Source of the DNA: JAEWSN01 sp942493335
GTDB lineage: Bacteria; Bacillota; Clostridia; DSM-8532
Length of the DNA: 64,000 nt
Assembly: GCA_942493335.1 (NCBI GenBank)
Contig: OW818693.1
Span: 4,402,001-4,466,000 of the forward strand
Reading direction: 5' to 3'
Below the pieces are notes generated by a model, which was not told where the DNA came from, did no database searches, and saw only the letters and a program-made list of their open reading frames with translations. Made by a program: the position numbers and the translations under genes. Every line of letters starts with the position of its first letter. Position 1 is the first letter of the stretch. Of this stretch, positions 26,780 to 35,313 are shown one piece after another.

Positions 26780-28045
26780 ATGGGCGCTGCGCGCATGAAG
26801 TTCACGAAGACCGAAAAGAGCTGGGTCATCTATGATGCCGGCAATTCCGCTTTCACCATGCTTGTGTCTTCCGTCATTCCCATCTACTTCAACAGCCTGA
26901 CCGCGTCCGGCGGTTTGGACAGCACCACTTCAGGTGCTTACTGGGGGCTCATCACATCCATATCCACCCTGTTTCTGGCGGTGATTTCTCCGCTCCTAGG
27001 CCCCATTGCGGATTTCAAGGGGATGAAGATCAAGCTTTTCGCCGGTTCGCTGGCCATTGGCCTGCTGTCCGGTTTTTCCCTCGGGATCGTTTCGGGCTGG
27101 GTTGCCTTTGCGCTCATGTTTGTCATCGCGAAAATCGGATACAACAGCACACTGGTATTCTATGACTCCATGCTGACGGATGTCAGTACGGACGAGCGCA
27201 TGGACACCGTCTCGTCCATGGGTTTCGGGATCGGCTACATCTCCAGCTGCATCCCTTTCATCGCCTGCATCGGGCTGATTCTGACCGCAAAAGCGACCGG
27301 TCTTGGTACCGAACTCGCCACCCGGCTTTCCTTCGTCATTACATGCGTATGGTGGGGCCTGCTCACCATCCCGCTTTTCCGGAACTACAAGCAGACCTGG
27401 TTTGTGGAGAAGCGCGCCCGTGTCATCCGCGAATCCTTCAGCCATCTGGCCGGTACCTTGCGGAGTCTCCGGAAGGAAAAAAGGATCCTGTTCTTCATGC
27501 TCGCCTTTTTCTTCTATATCGACGGTGTCTACACCATCATCGGCATGGCGGCTTCCTACGGCAGTGCGGTCGGGATTGACAGCACACAGATGATCCTCGC
27601 ACTGCTGCTGACCCAGGTCATCGCATTTCCCTTCGCCCTGCTGTTTGGACGGCTTGCCCGGCGGTTTGATGCGCGACGTCTGATCCAGGCCTGCATCATC
27701 GGGTATGCCGGGATCACGCTTTTCGCCCTCCAGCTTGACAAGGCATGGGAGTTCTGGTTCCTCGCCATCTGCGTCGCCATGTTCCAGGGAGGTATCCAGT
27801 CCCTTTCACGGTCCTACTTCGCCCGCATCATTCCGAAGGAACGCTCCAATGAGTATTTCGGATTGTTCAACATCTTCGGGAAAGGCGCGGATTTCCTGGG
27901 CCCGGTCCTGATGGGCGCCACCATGCTGTTGACAAAGAACGCGAATCTCGGCGTCCTGCCCATCCTGCTCCTGTTCATCGTGGGATTCGTCTTCATGCGG
28001 CTCCTGCCCAAGGAAGAAACAGGCGGGGATATCAGCGCGGCATGA
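26780..28045 (+). CDS. MFS transporter, UMF1/Atg22-like
   Basis: A 421-residue membrane protein with about 12 hydrophobic segments. The N-terminus KSWVIYDAGNSAFTMLVSSVIPIYF is characteristic of the UMF1 branch of the major facilitator superfamily, related to vacuolar amino-acid effluxer Atg22. The segment GPIADFKGMKIK is the loop 2-3 MFS motif. I start at ATG 26780, with GGAGGGAG about 10 bases upstream; ATG 26795 is also possible. An open frame running further upstream enters the HU terminator and is unlikely. The substrate is unknown; amino acids or peptides are a guess from the family. Confidence 0.88.
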   Translation: MGAARMKFTKTEKSWVIYDAGNSAFTMLVSSVIPIYFNSLTASGGLDSTTSGAYWGLITSISTLFLAVISPLLGPIADFKGMKIKLFAGSLAIGLLSGFSLGIVSGWVAFALMFVIAKIGYNSTLVFYDSMLTDVSTDERMDTVSSMGFGIGYISSCIPFIACIGLILTAKATGLGTELATRLSFVITCVWWGLLTIPLFRNYKQTWFVEKRARVIRESFSHLAGTLRSLRKEKRILFFMLAFFFYIDGVYTIIGMAASYGSAVGIDSTQMILALLLTQVIAFPFALLFGRLARRFDARRLIQACIIGYAGITLFALQLDKAWEFWFLAICVAMFQGGIQSLSRSYFARIIPKERSNEYFGLFNIFGKGADFLGPVLMGATMLLTKNANLGVLPILLLFIVGFVFMRLLPKEETGGDISAA

Positions 28046-28120
28046 ATCCAGGGTGCGGAATTCGAATTCCAGAAAGATCCAGTACCTGCCTTTGCGCGAA
28101 AGCCGGCATGCACACACCAG

Positions 28121-28179
28121 GACTTTTGTCCCATTGATTTTCATTCGCCTCCCTTGGTATAATGGCTATGACAAAAGTC
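28121..28179 (+). promoter_or_regulatory. Promoter framed by a 10-bp inverted repeat
   Basis: TTGATT (28134-28139) and TATAAT (28158-28163) are 18 bp apart. Perfect 10-bp arms GACTTTTGTC (28121-28130) and GACAAAAGTC (28170-28179) flank it, one just before the -35 and the other at the expected transcription start. This layout is typical of an operator bound by a dimeric or looping regulator. Confidence 0.6.
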
Positions 28180-28185
28180 AATGAC

Positions 28186-28308
28186 AACCGTCGGAATCCT
28201 GATATTCCCACGACGGTTCTGCTCCGGCCAATGTCAATCAAAAGCATCCAGACCTGAAATGCTTTCGGGTCAGAGGCCGGATGTACCAGTCCATGAATTG
28301 TTTCATGG
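28186..28308 (+). promoter_or_regulatory. Structured RNA leader with three hairpins (possible ncRNA)
   Basis: Three consecutive stems follow the promoter. The first pairs AACCGTCG with CGACGGTT (28186-28218) around an inner GGAAT/ATTCC. The second pairs GACCTGAAA with TTTCGGGTC (28251-28271, one GU). The third pairs CCATGAA with TTCATGG (28291-28308). No T-run follows, so it is not a simple terminator. It does not match a riboswitch class I know. It could be the leader of the small gene that follows or an independent small RNA. Confidence 0.5.
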
Positions 28309-28335
28309 CTGAGGCAACAAGGGATGGAGAGGCGC

Positions 28336-28560
28336 ATGATGGACAATTTGATGATTACGGATTTGACGACGGGTGAGAAGCTCGCTTTTCTGGCCTGTTT
28401 CTTCATGTCAGGCGACATGACATCCAACGAATACCTCCGGGAGGTCCGGATCATGATTCCGGGAGACGAGCCCATCGATTCCCTCATCGAACGGGTCACG
28501 GACTGGGATTGCGTCAATCGGATGCTGGGGAATCCGTCATCCCGCCCATGGCTTTCCTGA
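28336..28560 (+). CDS. Small hypothetical protein (74 aa)
   Basis: An unrecognised acidic protein starting MMDNLMITDLTTGEKLAFLA, with GGAGAGG at 28326-28332. It has two Cys, many Met and a helical central part (TSNEYLREVRIMI, DSLIERVTDWD), and no membrane segment. Its last 47 bases overlap the 3' end of the convergent AraC gene, which is unusual and lowers confidence. The promoter and structured leader upstream support expression. ATG 28339 is an equally good start. No function is proposed. Confidence 0.55.
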   Translation: MMDNLMITDLTTGEKLAFLACFFMSGDMTSNEYLREVRIMIPGDEPIDSLIERVTDWDCVNRMLGNPSSRPWLS

Positions 28561-29362
28561 ACTGTCTGGGGGAGACTCCCCTGTGTTTTCGGAAGACCTT
28601 CGAGAACAGGAGCGGGTCGTCGTAACCGACGCTCCTGGAGATGTCCGCAATGCTGAGGCCTGCGTTTCGCATGAAACCGCAGGCCTTTTCCATGCGCAGA
28701 CGGATGAGAAAATCCCTCGGCGGCTGACCGGCGACATCCCGGAACACTTCGCTGAAATAGCTGCGATCAAGCCCTACATGCGCCGCGGCATCCGAAACGC
28801 CGATCGGGCGAGCGAAATTCATGCGGAAGTAGTCGATGGCCTTTCGGACATAAGCCTCGCGCCGGCCCCGTCCGTCCAGCGGAACGCCGGACGGTGGTGC
28901 GGTCTCCACAAGCTCGGACAGGAACAGATGGAGGAGGCCCAGCAGTCGAAGTTCCCGTCCGGCTCCCATATCTCCCGCCCGGATCATGCCCTCGAAGCAG
29001 GCGCGGATGGCATCGTCCTTTGACCGGAAAACCGGATTTCCATCCGTCAGTCCAGCCTGCTTCAACCAATCGGAAGCTTTCGAGCCTTGAAAACCAACCC
29101 AGGCATATCGCCACGGATTTACCCAGTCCGCCTGGTAGAAGGTGACCTGATCAGGGCAGATCAGGAAGCCTTCTCCGGCTTCAAGCGTCCAGGAACGGCC
29201 ATTGGCCTGAAAAAGACCTTTGCCTGCAAGCGCAAAGTGAATCAGGTAATGATCACGCACCGCAGGGCCGAAACTGTGGCCAGGAACGCAGGTCTCGGTG
29301 CCGCACTGGACCAGGTCGAGATCCAGCAGGTTCTGTCGGATGAATTTGACTGCTTCCGTCAT
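28514..29362 (-). CDS. AraC family transcriptional regulator
   Basis: A 282-residue regulator with an N-terminal cupin sugar-sensing domain (YLIHFALAGKGLFQANGRSWTLEAGEGFLICPDQ) and a C-terminal AraC double helix-turn-helix. The first HTH is in IGVSDAAAHVGLDRSYFSEVFRD and the second in SIADISRSVGYDDPLLFSKVFRK, followed by GVSPRQFRK. ATG 29362 follows AGAGGTG on the minus strand. It is divergent from melA across 241 bp, so it most likely activates the alpha-galactosidase gene in response to a galactoside. Its 3' end overlaps the small gene on the other strand. Confidence 0.93.
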   Translation of the reverse strand: MTEAVKFIRQNLLDLDLVQCGTETCVPGHSFGPAVRDHYLIHFALAGKGLFQANGRSWTLEAGEGFLICPDQVTFYQADWVNPWRYAWVGFQGSKASDWLKQAGLTDGNPVFRSKDDAIRACFEGMIRAGDMGAGRELRLLGLLHLFLSELVETAPPSGVPLDGRGRREAYVRKAIDYFRMNFARPIGVSDAAAHVGLDRSYFSEVFRDVAGQPPRDFLIRLRMEKACGFMRNAGLSIADISRSVGYDDPLLFSKVFRKHRGVSPRQFRKAMGGMTDSPASD

Positions 29363-29460
29363 GCCGCACCTCTTTCAGCCCCTGATCCGATAATTGTGGT
29401 GTCAGACCGCTTTCATTCCCTGATTCATGCTTCGTGACATCCAACATTATGCCATATCCT

Positions 29461-29504
29461 GCCCGCATCCCGCCATATCGCGGGCGGCCTTTTTCTCATA
29501 CAAT
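29461..29504 (+). promoter_or_regulatory. melA regulatory region with GC-rich hairpin and -10
   Basis: GCCCGC (29461-29466) can pair with GCGGGC (29480-29485), and CCCGC with GCGGG inside it; CTTTTTCTC follows. A TACAAT (29499-29504) lies just after, with no good -35 at 17 bp. This is consistent with a promoter needing the divergent AraC-type activator, or with the hairpin acting as its binding site. It is about 100 bases before melA. Confidence 0.4.
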
Positions 29505-29603
29505 GGATTCCAGGGAAGCCGACTGTTCTTCACAGAAGGAACGCGCGGGTCTTCCCGCCTGCCGGACGGCAGGCAATGGATTGAGGACACGGAGGGAAGA
29601 TAC

Positions 29604-30926
29604 ATGAAGAAGATCGCATTCATCGGAGCCGGCAGTTTCGGCTTCACCCGCGGACTTGTCAAGGATATCCTGTCGTTCCCGGCTTTCGCGGACTGCACCA
29701 TCGCACTCATGGACATCAGCGCGGACCGTCTGGCCTACATCAAGCGTGCCGTCGACAAGATCGTGGCGGCCGGGCAATATCCCGCGAAAGTCATCGCCAC
29801 GATGGATCGCGCCGAAGCGCTGAAGGACGCGGACGGCGTTCTCTGCACCATTCTTTCCGGCGGTGTGCAGGTTTGGCGTCATGATGTGGAGATTCCGAAG
29901 AAATACGGGGTCGACATCAATGTGGGTGACACCCGTGGCCCCGCCGGCATTTTCCGTGCCCTTCGCACCATTCCGGAGATGCTTTCGATCGTGAAGGACA
30001 TCGAGAAATATTGCCCCAATGCAGTATTTCTGAACTACACCAACCCGATGGCCATGCTGTGCCGTGCCATGCAGGGCGTGAGTGACGTGAAGATCTCAGG
30101 CCTGTGCCACAGCGTGCAGGGAACCGCAGAAATGCTGGCCCGCTGGATTGGGGCGCCGATGTCCGAAATCACCTATCGTTCCGCAGGGATCAACCATCAG
30201 GCCTTCTATCTGGACTACAAGTGGAATGGGAAGGACGCTTATCCGCTCATCCGGGAAGCCATGAAGCGGCCGGAGGTCTACAACGAGGAACTGGTCCGCA
30301 ACGAGATGTTCCTGCACCTTGACTACTATGTCACTGAATCCAGCGGGCATAATTCCGAATACAATGCCTGGTTCCGCAAGCGTCCGGACCTCATCGAGAA
30401 ATACTGCACGCACGGAACCGGCTGGAATCCTGGTGTCTACGCCTATATCCTCGACGAGTATCTCAAGCGCGAGGACAACTGGCGCGAGGAGTATGACAAA
30501 TGGATGGCGGAGGAGAAGGTGGATCTCACACGCGGCCATGAATATGCCGCTTCGATTTTCAATGCCTGCTTCGGGGACGGCACCCTGTTCGAATTCAACG
30601 GCAACGTCCGCAACTTCGGACTCATCGACAACCTGCCGGACGGTTGTTGCGTGGAGGTTCCCGTTCTGGCTTCGCCGCGCGGACTCGACCCGATGCATGT
30701 CGGCGCGCTGCCGGATCAGCTGGCCGTGCTCGTCAACACCAGCGCACGCTGCGAGGAGCTTGCCGTGCAGGGCGCGCTGGAAGGCGATCCCCGCAAGATC
30801 TTCCATGCCGTCGCCTTCGATCCGCTGACTTCCTCCATCCTGAGTCTTGCGGAAATCAAGACCATGGTCGATGAAATGTTCCGTGCCAACCGGGAATGGC
30901 TGCCCCATTTCCGCCATCTGAGCTGA
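29604..30926 (+). CDS. melA: Alpha-galactosidase, glycoside hydrolase family 4
   Basis: A 440-residue cytoplasmic GH4 enzyme that hydrolyses alpha-galactosides such as melibiose using NAD+ and Mn2+. The N-terminal Rossmann motif is IAFIGAGSFGFTRG. NYTNPMAML and GLCHSVQGTAEM carry the metal/NAD Cys-His of GH4, followed by AGINHQAFYL, YVTESSGHNSEY and GNVRNFGLIDNLPDGCCVEV. These match the MelA subgroup rather than the 6-phospho-glucosidases. GGAGGGAAG precedes ATG 29604; the frame open before this has no family sequence. It is divergent from the AraC gene and followed by a terminator. No sugar transporter is adjacent. Confidence 0.95.
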   Translation: MKKIAFIGAGSFGFTRGLVKDILSFPAFADCTIALMDISADRLAYIKRAVDKIVAAGQYPAKVIATMDRAEALKDADGVLCTILSGGVQVWRHDVEIPKKYGVDINVGDTRGPAGIFRALRTIPEMLSIVKDIEKYCPNAVFLNYTNPMAMLCRAMQGVSDVKISGLCHSVQGTAEMLARWIGAPMSEITYRSAGINHQAFYLDYKWNGKDAYPLIREAMKRPEVYNEELVRNEMFLHLDYYVTESSGHNSEYNAWFRKRPDLIEKYCTHGTGWNPGVYAYILDEYLKREDNWREEYDKWMAEEKVDLTRGHEYAASIFNACFGDGTLFEFNGNVRNFGLIDNLPDGCCVEVPVLASPRGLDPMHVGALPDQLAVLVNTSARCEELAVQGALEGDPRKIFHAVAFDPLTSSILSLAEIKTMVDEMFRANREWLPHFRHLS

Positions 30927-30948
30927 GAAGGTTCGGCCTGCGTGACAT

Positions 30949-30995
30949 AAAGGCCCTCTCCGTCGGGATGAAACGACGGAGAGGGCCTTTTCATT
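30949..30995 (+). terminator. Rho-independent terminator of melA
   Basis: A 17-bp perfect stem (30949-30965 with 30974-30990; core AAAGGCCCTCTCCGTCG) with an eight-base loop, followed by TCATTT. Confidence 0.9.
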
Positions 30996-31050
30996 TCGCC
31001 GTACCGGCCGGACCTGAAGGCGGTACATGGCATTGCAAGGGCCTGTCCAA

Positions 31051-31107
31051 CCGGCCATTGTTCCGAAAGCACTTTCTGTCAGGATGCTTGCGATGGACAA
31101 TGGCCGG
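31051..31107. repeat. Perfect 11-bp inverted repeat before the ABC operon
   Basis: CCGGCCATTGT (31051-31061) and ACAATGGCCGG (31097-31107) are separated by 35 bases that contain a small GAAAG-CA-CTTTC hairpin. The element lies between the melA terminator and the ABC-operon promoter. I see no gene in 30996-31169. It may be a binding site or a structured element. Confidence 0.6.
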
Positions 31108-31169
31108 AGTCATATACGCATATCACGACCCGATGCTACAATCTTCCGACTATACGACCGGCTCCGGAA

Positions 31170-31198
31170 TTGAACTTGACCATCCGGAATGGTATGAT
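31170..31198 (+). promoter_or_regulatory. Promoter of the six-gene ABC transporter operon
   Basis: TTGAAC (31170-31175) and TATGAT (31193-31198) with a 17-bp spacer, about 100 bases before the first gene. A TACAAT at 31136-31141 could be another start, but it lacks a -35. Confidence 0.6.
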
Positions 31199-31296
31199 AT
31201 CGCTATGCCTTATCCGGTCAACCAATAGCATGCAATGAAATCGCCATGAATGCGGTGCGATGATCCTTTCACGGCAGAAAAACGAGGTATGTCACG

Positions 31297-32400
31297 ATGA
31301 ACCCGATTTCCCGCCTACATACCCGCCCGAATGGCAGGCATGGCATCCGTATCCTGATGGCGGCCGCGGCCGCGACACTCCTGCTTGCATCCGGCTGCTC
31401 CATGCTTCCGCAGGAGGAAGAAACACTGGCGCCTCCACTGAAGGTTCCGGAAAAAATCACCTATGAGACCATGGACGTGCAGAAGGGCTCCATCGAGCGG
31501 AAGATCCGGGTCACCGGCCGCTTTGTTTCCGTGGCCCAGTCCAATGTGCAGTTCACGGAACGGGGGGGACGCCTCAAGAGCATTCAGGTCAAGCTTGGGC
31601 AGAAAGTGAAAAAGGGTGACATACTGGCCACGCTGGACACTGAAACCCTGGCCGATGACATCAAACTGCAGGAAATCGCATTGCAGCGGGCCCAGATCAG
31701 TCTGGACAAGGCGAAACGGGCATACAGCGATGAGGTCGGTGTTGCAAAGTACGAACTGGACAAGTCCCAGCGCGAAATTGAGGCCAACAAGGCCCGTCTC
31801 CAGGACGATGTAGACATGGCGAAACTCGATTTCGATTCCAACAGCATCCGGCTGCAGGCCCTGCGCCGCGCATTGGACGAGTCACAGATGCTTTCCCCCA
31901 TTGACGGGGATGTCACCTATATCACGGATGTGAAGGTCGGCGACCTGATCAACACCTTCTCCACCGTCCTGACCGTTGCGGATCCGACCAACCTTCAGCT
32001 TCGTTATTCGGAAGATCGCGTGGGCGATTTCGTATCCGGCATGAAAGTCACGGTCAATTTTGACAACAGCCCCTATGACGGCGAAGTGGTCATGACACCG
32101 GTGGATCTGCCGATCGACGCGACCGAATCCATGAAGAACACCATCCTTGTCGCGGTGAAGGATCTGCCGGCAGGCATCAGAATCGGTGCCGACGCACAGA
32201 TCGTCGCCGTGCTCGATCAGCGCAGCGATACCATCGTTCTGCCCAAGTACGCCCTGAACAAGAATTTCGGACGCACCTATGTGAATGTGCTGAAGAACAA
32301 CCTGCGCGAGGAGCGCGATGTCGAAATAGGCATCCAGTCGGACACCGAGGTCGAGATCCTCAAGGGCCTCGAAATCGGGGAGCAGGTCATCATCAGGTAA
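31297..32400 (+). CDS. HlyD/RND-type efflux adaptor lipoprotein
   Basis: A 367-residue lipoprotein with a signal peptide and lipobox LLASGC (Cys about 34). A biotinyl-lipoyl half (RLKSIQVKLGQKVKKGDILATLDTETL) is followed by a coiled-coil hairpin (about 120-190, KLQEIALQRAQISLDKAKRA and EANKARLQDDVDMAKLDFD) and the second lipoyl half SPIDGDVTYITDVKVGDLI. A beta-barrel domain and a C-terminal membrane-proximal domain follow. Such adaptors act with MacB/FtsX-type exporters, here encoded next. GAGGT lies upstream of ATG 31297. In a single-membrane cell it would sit on the outer face of the membrane. The substrate is unknown. Confidence 0.9.
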   Translation: MNPISRLHTRPNGRHGIRILMAAAAATLLLASGCSMLPQEEETLAPPLKVPEKITYETMDVQKGSIERKIRVTGRFVSVAQSNVQFTERGGRLKSIQVKLGQKVKKGDILATLDTETLADDIKLQEIALQRAQISLDKAKRAYSDEVGVAKYELDKSQREIEANKARLQDDVDMAKLDFDSNSIRLQALRRALDESQMLSPIDGDVTYITDVKVGDLINTFSTVLTVADPTNLQLRYSEDRVGDFVSGMKVTVNFDNSPYDGEVVMTPVDLPIDATESMKNTILVAVKDLPAGIRIGADAQIVAVLDQRSDTIVLPKYALNKNFGRTYVNVLKNNLREERDVEIGIQSDTEVEILKGLEIGEQVIIR

Positions 32401-32416
32401 AGGAGGACGCGACATC

Positions 32417-35296
32417 GTGTTTCGCTTGGTATTACGGCGGATGTCCAGCAACCTCTGGATGATCATATGCCTGCTCTTGGGGACGATTCTGGCAACCTCG
32501 CTGGTCTGCAGCATCCCGTTGTATACGGACGGCATCATGCAACGCATGCTGACGAAAGACCTCGAAAACTACCAGGTGGAGAAAAATGCCTTTCCCGGCT
32601 CCTATTCCGTCAAGGCGGTCCTCAACTACGCCTATGAAGGAAAGGATCGGGGCAATGCGCTCCGTTACTTTAGAAACCGGATCTGGAATGTCATGGGGGA
32701 ACAATACAACGTTCCTTACCTGACAAAGACGGAGGAAATCCGGGTCAGCCATTCCACTTTGCTTTCCGATCCACCGGATGCCAAACGGCCCGATGGCTAT
32801 TTCGCGGAACTTGCCTACCGGTCCGAGCTGGCGAACCATGTCACCCTCGCGAATGGCCGCATGTATTCGGACAGCCTGGTGGACGGCATCACCGAAGTGG
32901 TTGTCACGGCGCGAACCATGAAGGATGAGAACCTGCTTCTCGATGAGGAGTACACGATCGTCAGCAAGCTGGCCAAGGATGAGAAGACGACGAAGGTTCG
33001 GATTGTCGGCGTCATTGAACCGAAGGACGCATCGGATCCCTATTGGGCGCGTTCCCTCGCGGAAAGCAGCGGCGTCCTGTACATGAGTGAAAAGCTCTTC
33101 CTGCCGGAATTCGTCATCAATGGGAGCCCCTTTCTCCGGGAAGGTTATTGGTACTATGCGTTCGACTACCACCAGATCAAGGTGGGCAATCTGGCGCATA
33201 TCCTCGAAACCTGGAATGCACAGCTGGAACTCGTGAAGAAATACCGAGGCGTTCTGGAAGCACAGATGCCTGCCAATGAAATCATTGCGGGGTACCATAC
33301 CCGTGCCTCCACCCTTGCGACAACCCTCTGGGTATTGGCCGTACCCATCCTTCTGATGCTTGTTTTCTACATATACATGGTTTCACAGCTTATTGTCGGG
33401 AATGATGAAAGTGGCATTGCGGTGCTCAAGAGCCGTGGTGCGAGCAAATCGCAGATTTTTGTCAGCTATCTGATGGAAAGCGTCCTGCTGGGACTCGTCG
33501 CACTCGCCACGGGTCCGCCGCTCGGTCTTCTCATCTGTCAGGTGCTTGGTGCATCGAACGGATTCCTGGAATTCGTGCAGCGAACGAAGCTTCCGCTGAA
33601 GATGAGCGTCAATGCCTATCTGTACGCGGCCGCAGCTTTCCTGATGATCGTTGTGACCATGCTGGTGCCTGTGCTCCTGCAATCCCGTACCACCATCGTC
33701 AAGGTGAAGCAGGGAAAGGCACGTGCAAAGCGACCGTTTTGGAAAAAGTATTTCCTGGACATCATCATCCTCGGCATCTCGTTTTATGGCCTGTATTCCT
33801 TCAACAGGCAACAGGGCATTCTTGCGACAACCGGCGCCGATGCCGGACAGATTCAGGTTGATCCGCTCCTGTTCCTGACTTCCACCCTGTTTGTCCTTGG
33901 CGCGGGACTTCTGTTTCTACGCATCTATCCATACATCATCCGGTTCATCTACTGGATCGGGCGCCGCGTATGGTCGCCGGTCCTGTACATCTCTTTGGTT
34001 CAGGTGGGGCGTTCGCGCGGACAGGAACAGTTTCTGATGCTGTTCATCATCCTCTCGATCTCCATCGGTCTGTTCAATGCGAACTCCGCGCGAACCACCA
34101 ATCGGAACGTGGAGGACAAGACGCACTATTCCGTCGGTGCGGATGTACGCATCAAGCCGGTCTGGAAAACAAACCAGGTTGCATCCTCCGCGCCGATGGG
34201 CGGTGCACCGGCAGCGGATGCGCCACTCGGCGACCAGGCCATCAAATACGTCGAACCGGACTACAATTCGTTTGCAGGCCTGAAGGGCGTCGAGGTGGCA
34301 ACCAAAGTGCTGCCCGTCAAGGATGTGCGGGCAAGGGCCTATGACACCGAGGCGGCCGGATTGCAGCTGCTGGCAGTCAAGCCGGCGGAATTTGGCAGGA
34401 TCGCCTGGTTCCGGACCGATCTTCTGCCCTATCACTGGTACAATTATCTCAATCTCCTGACAGATGCGCCGAAAGCTGTTCTTCTCTCCACCAACCTGAA
34501 GGAGCAGCTGAAGGTGAAGGAGGGAGACACGCTTGTCCTTTCATGGACCGGAAACAATACCATCGAAGTGACTGTCTACGCATTTGTGGACTTTTGGCCT
34601 ACCTTCAATCCCAATCCGAAGGTCGATCCGAACAAGCCGGCAACCGATGGCTCGGCGGCGCTGGGCGCCAGACCAGGCCTTGTTGTCGCGAATTTTGACT
34701 ATCTCATGAACAAGCTGCCCATCCAGCCTTATGAGATCTGGCTGAAGAAAGCGCCGGATGTCACGGACAAGATCATCCACGACGACATCGATGCAAAACA
34801 GCTCGATGTCACGACCGTCACCTACTCGAACCAACAGCTCATCAAGATGAAGAATGATCCGATGCTGCAGGGCATCAACGGTTCGCTGACACTCGGGTTC
34901 GTGGCCGCCATGGCCATCAGCCTGCTGGGATTCCTCATCTACTGGATCATCTCCATCCAGGGCCGCGTCCTGCAATTCGGTATCCTGCGCGCCATGGGGC
35001 TCTCGCTCTCGAAGGTCATCGGCATGATTGCCTGCGAGCAGTTACTGGTATCCGGTGCGGCGGTTGGCATTGGGTTCCTGACAGGCAATCTCGCGAGCAA
35101 ACTCTTCATTCCCCTGCTGCAGGTGGCATCCTCGGCGGCCGATCAGGTTCCGCCGTTCCGGATTGTCGCCCAGGCCAGCGACTACAACAAGATTTACGCC
35201 GTTGTGGCGGCCATGCTGATCATTGGATTCATCACCCTGTGGCGCATCATCGCCAGGATCCGGATTGATCAGGCATTGAAGCTCGGCGAGGATTGA
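32417..35296 (+). CDS. Large FtsX-like ABC transporter permease
   Basis: A 959-residue permease of the MacB/FtsX type. It starts at GTG 32417 after AAAGGAGG. It has an N-terminal transmembrane helix (LWMIICLLLGTILATSLVCSI), a large outer domain (about 40-290), a first FtsX domain (about 300-425, with GIAVLKSRGASKSQI), further helices near 435-560, a second outer domain (about 560-815), and a C-terminal FtsX domain (about 825-950, QFGILRAMGLSLSKVIG). Two FtsX domains in one chain mean it can form the whole membrane part. It lies between the adaptor and two ATPases and probably exports a lipid, peptide or drug-like molecule. Confidence 0.92.
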   Translation: MFRLVLRRMSSNLWMIICLLLGTILATSLVCSIPLYTDGIMQRMLTKDLENYQVEKNAFPGSYSVKAVLNYAYEGKDRGNALRYFRNRIWNVMGEQYNVPYLTKTEEIRVSHSTLLSDPPDAKRPDGYFAELAYRSELANHVTLANGRMYSDSLVDGITEVVVTARTMKDENLLLDEEYTIVSKLAKDEKTTKVRIVGVIEPKDASDPYWARSLAESSGVLYMSEKLFLPEFVINGSPFLREGYWYYAFDYHQIKVGNLAHILETWNAQLELVKKYRGVLEAQMPANEIIAGYHTRASTLATTLWVLAVPILLMLVFYIYMVSQLIVGNDESGIAVLKSRGASKSQIFVSYLMESVLLGLVALATGPPLGLLICQVLGASNGFLEFVQRTKLPLKMSVNAYLYAAAAFLMIVVTMLVPVLLQSRTTIVKVKQGKARAKRPFWKKYFLDIIILGISFYGLYSFNRQQGILATTGADAGQIQVDPLLFLTSTLFVLGAGLLFLRIYPYIIRFIYWIGRRVWSPVLYISLVQVGRSRGQEQFLMLFIILSISIGLFNANSARTTNRNVEDKTHYSVGADVRIKPVWKTNQVASSAPMGGAPAADAPLGDQAIKYVEPDYNSFAGLKGVEVATKVLPVKDVRARAYDTEAAGLQLLAVKPAEFGRIAWFRTDLLPYHWYNYLNLLTDAPKAVLLSTNLKEQLKVKEGDTLVLSWTGNNTIEVTVYAFVDFWPTFNPNPKVDPNKPATDGSAALGARPGLVVANFDYLMNKLPIQPYEIWLKKAPDVTDKIIHDDIDAKQLDVTTVTYSNQQLIKMKNDPMLQGINGSLTLGFVAAMAISLLGFLIYWIISIQGRVLQFGILRAMGLSLSKVIGMIACEQLLVSGAAVGIGFLTGNLASKLFIPLLQVASSAADQVPPFRIVAQASDYNKIYAVVAAMLIIGFITLWRIIARIRIDQALKLGED

Positions 35297-35313
35297 TGCC
35301 GGAAGGGAGTACC

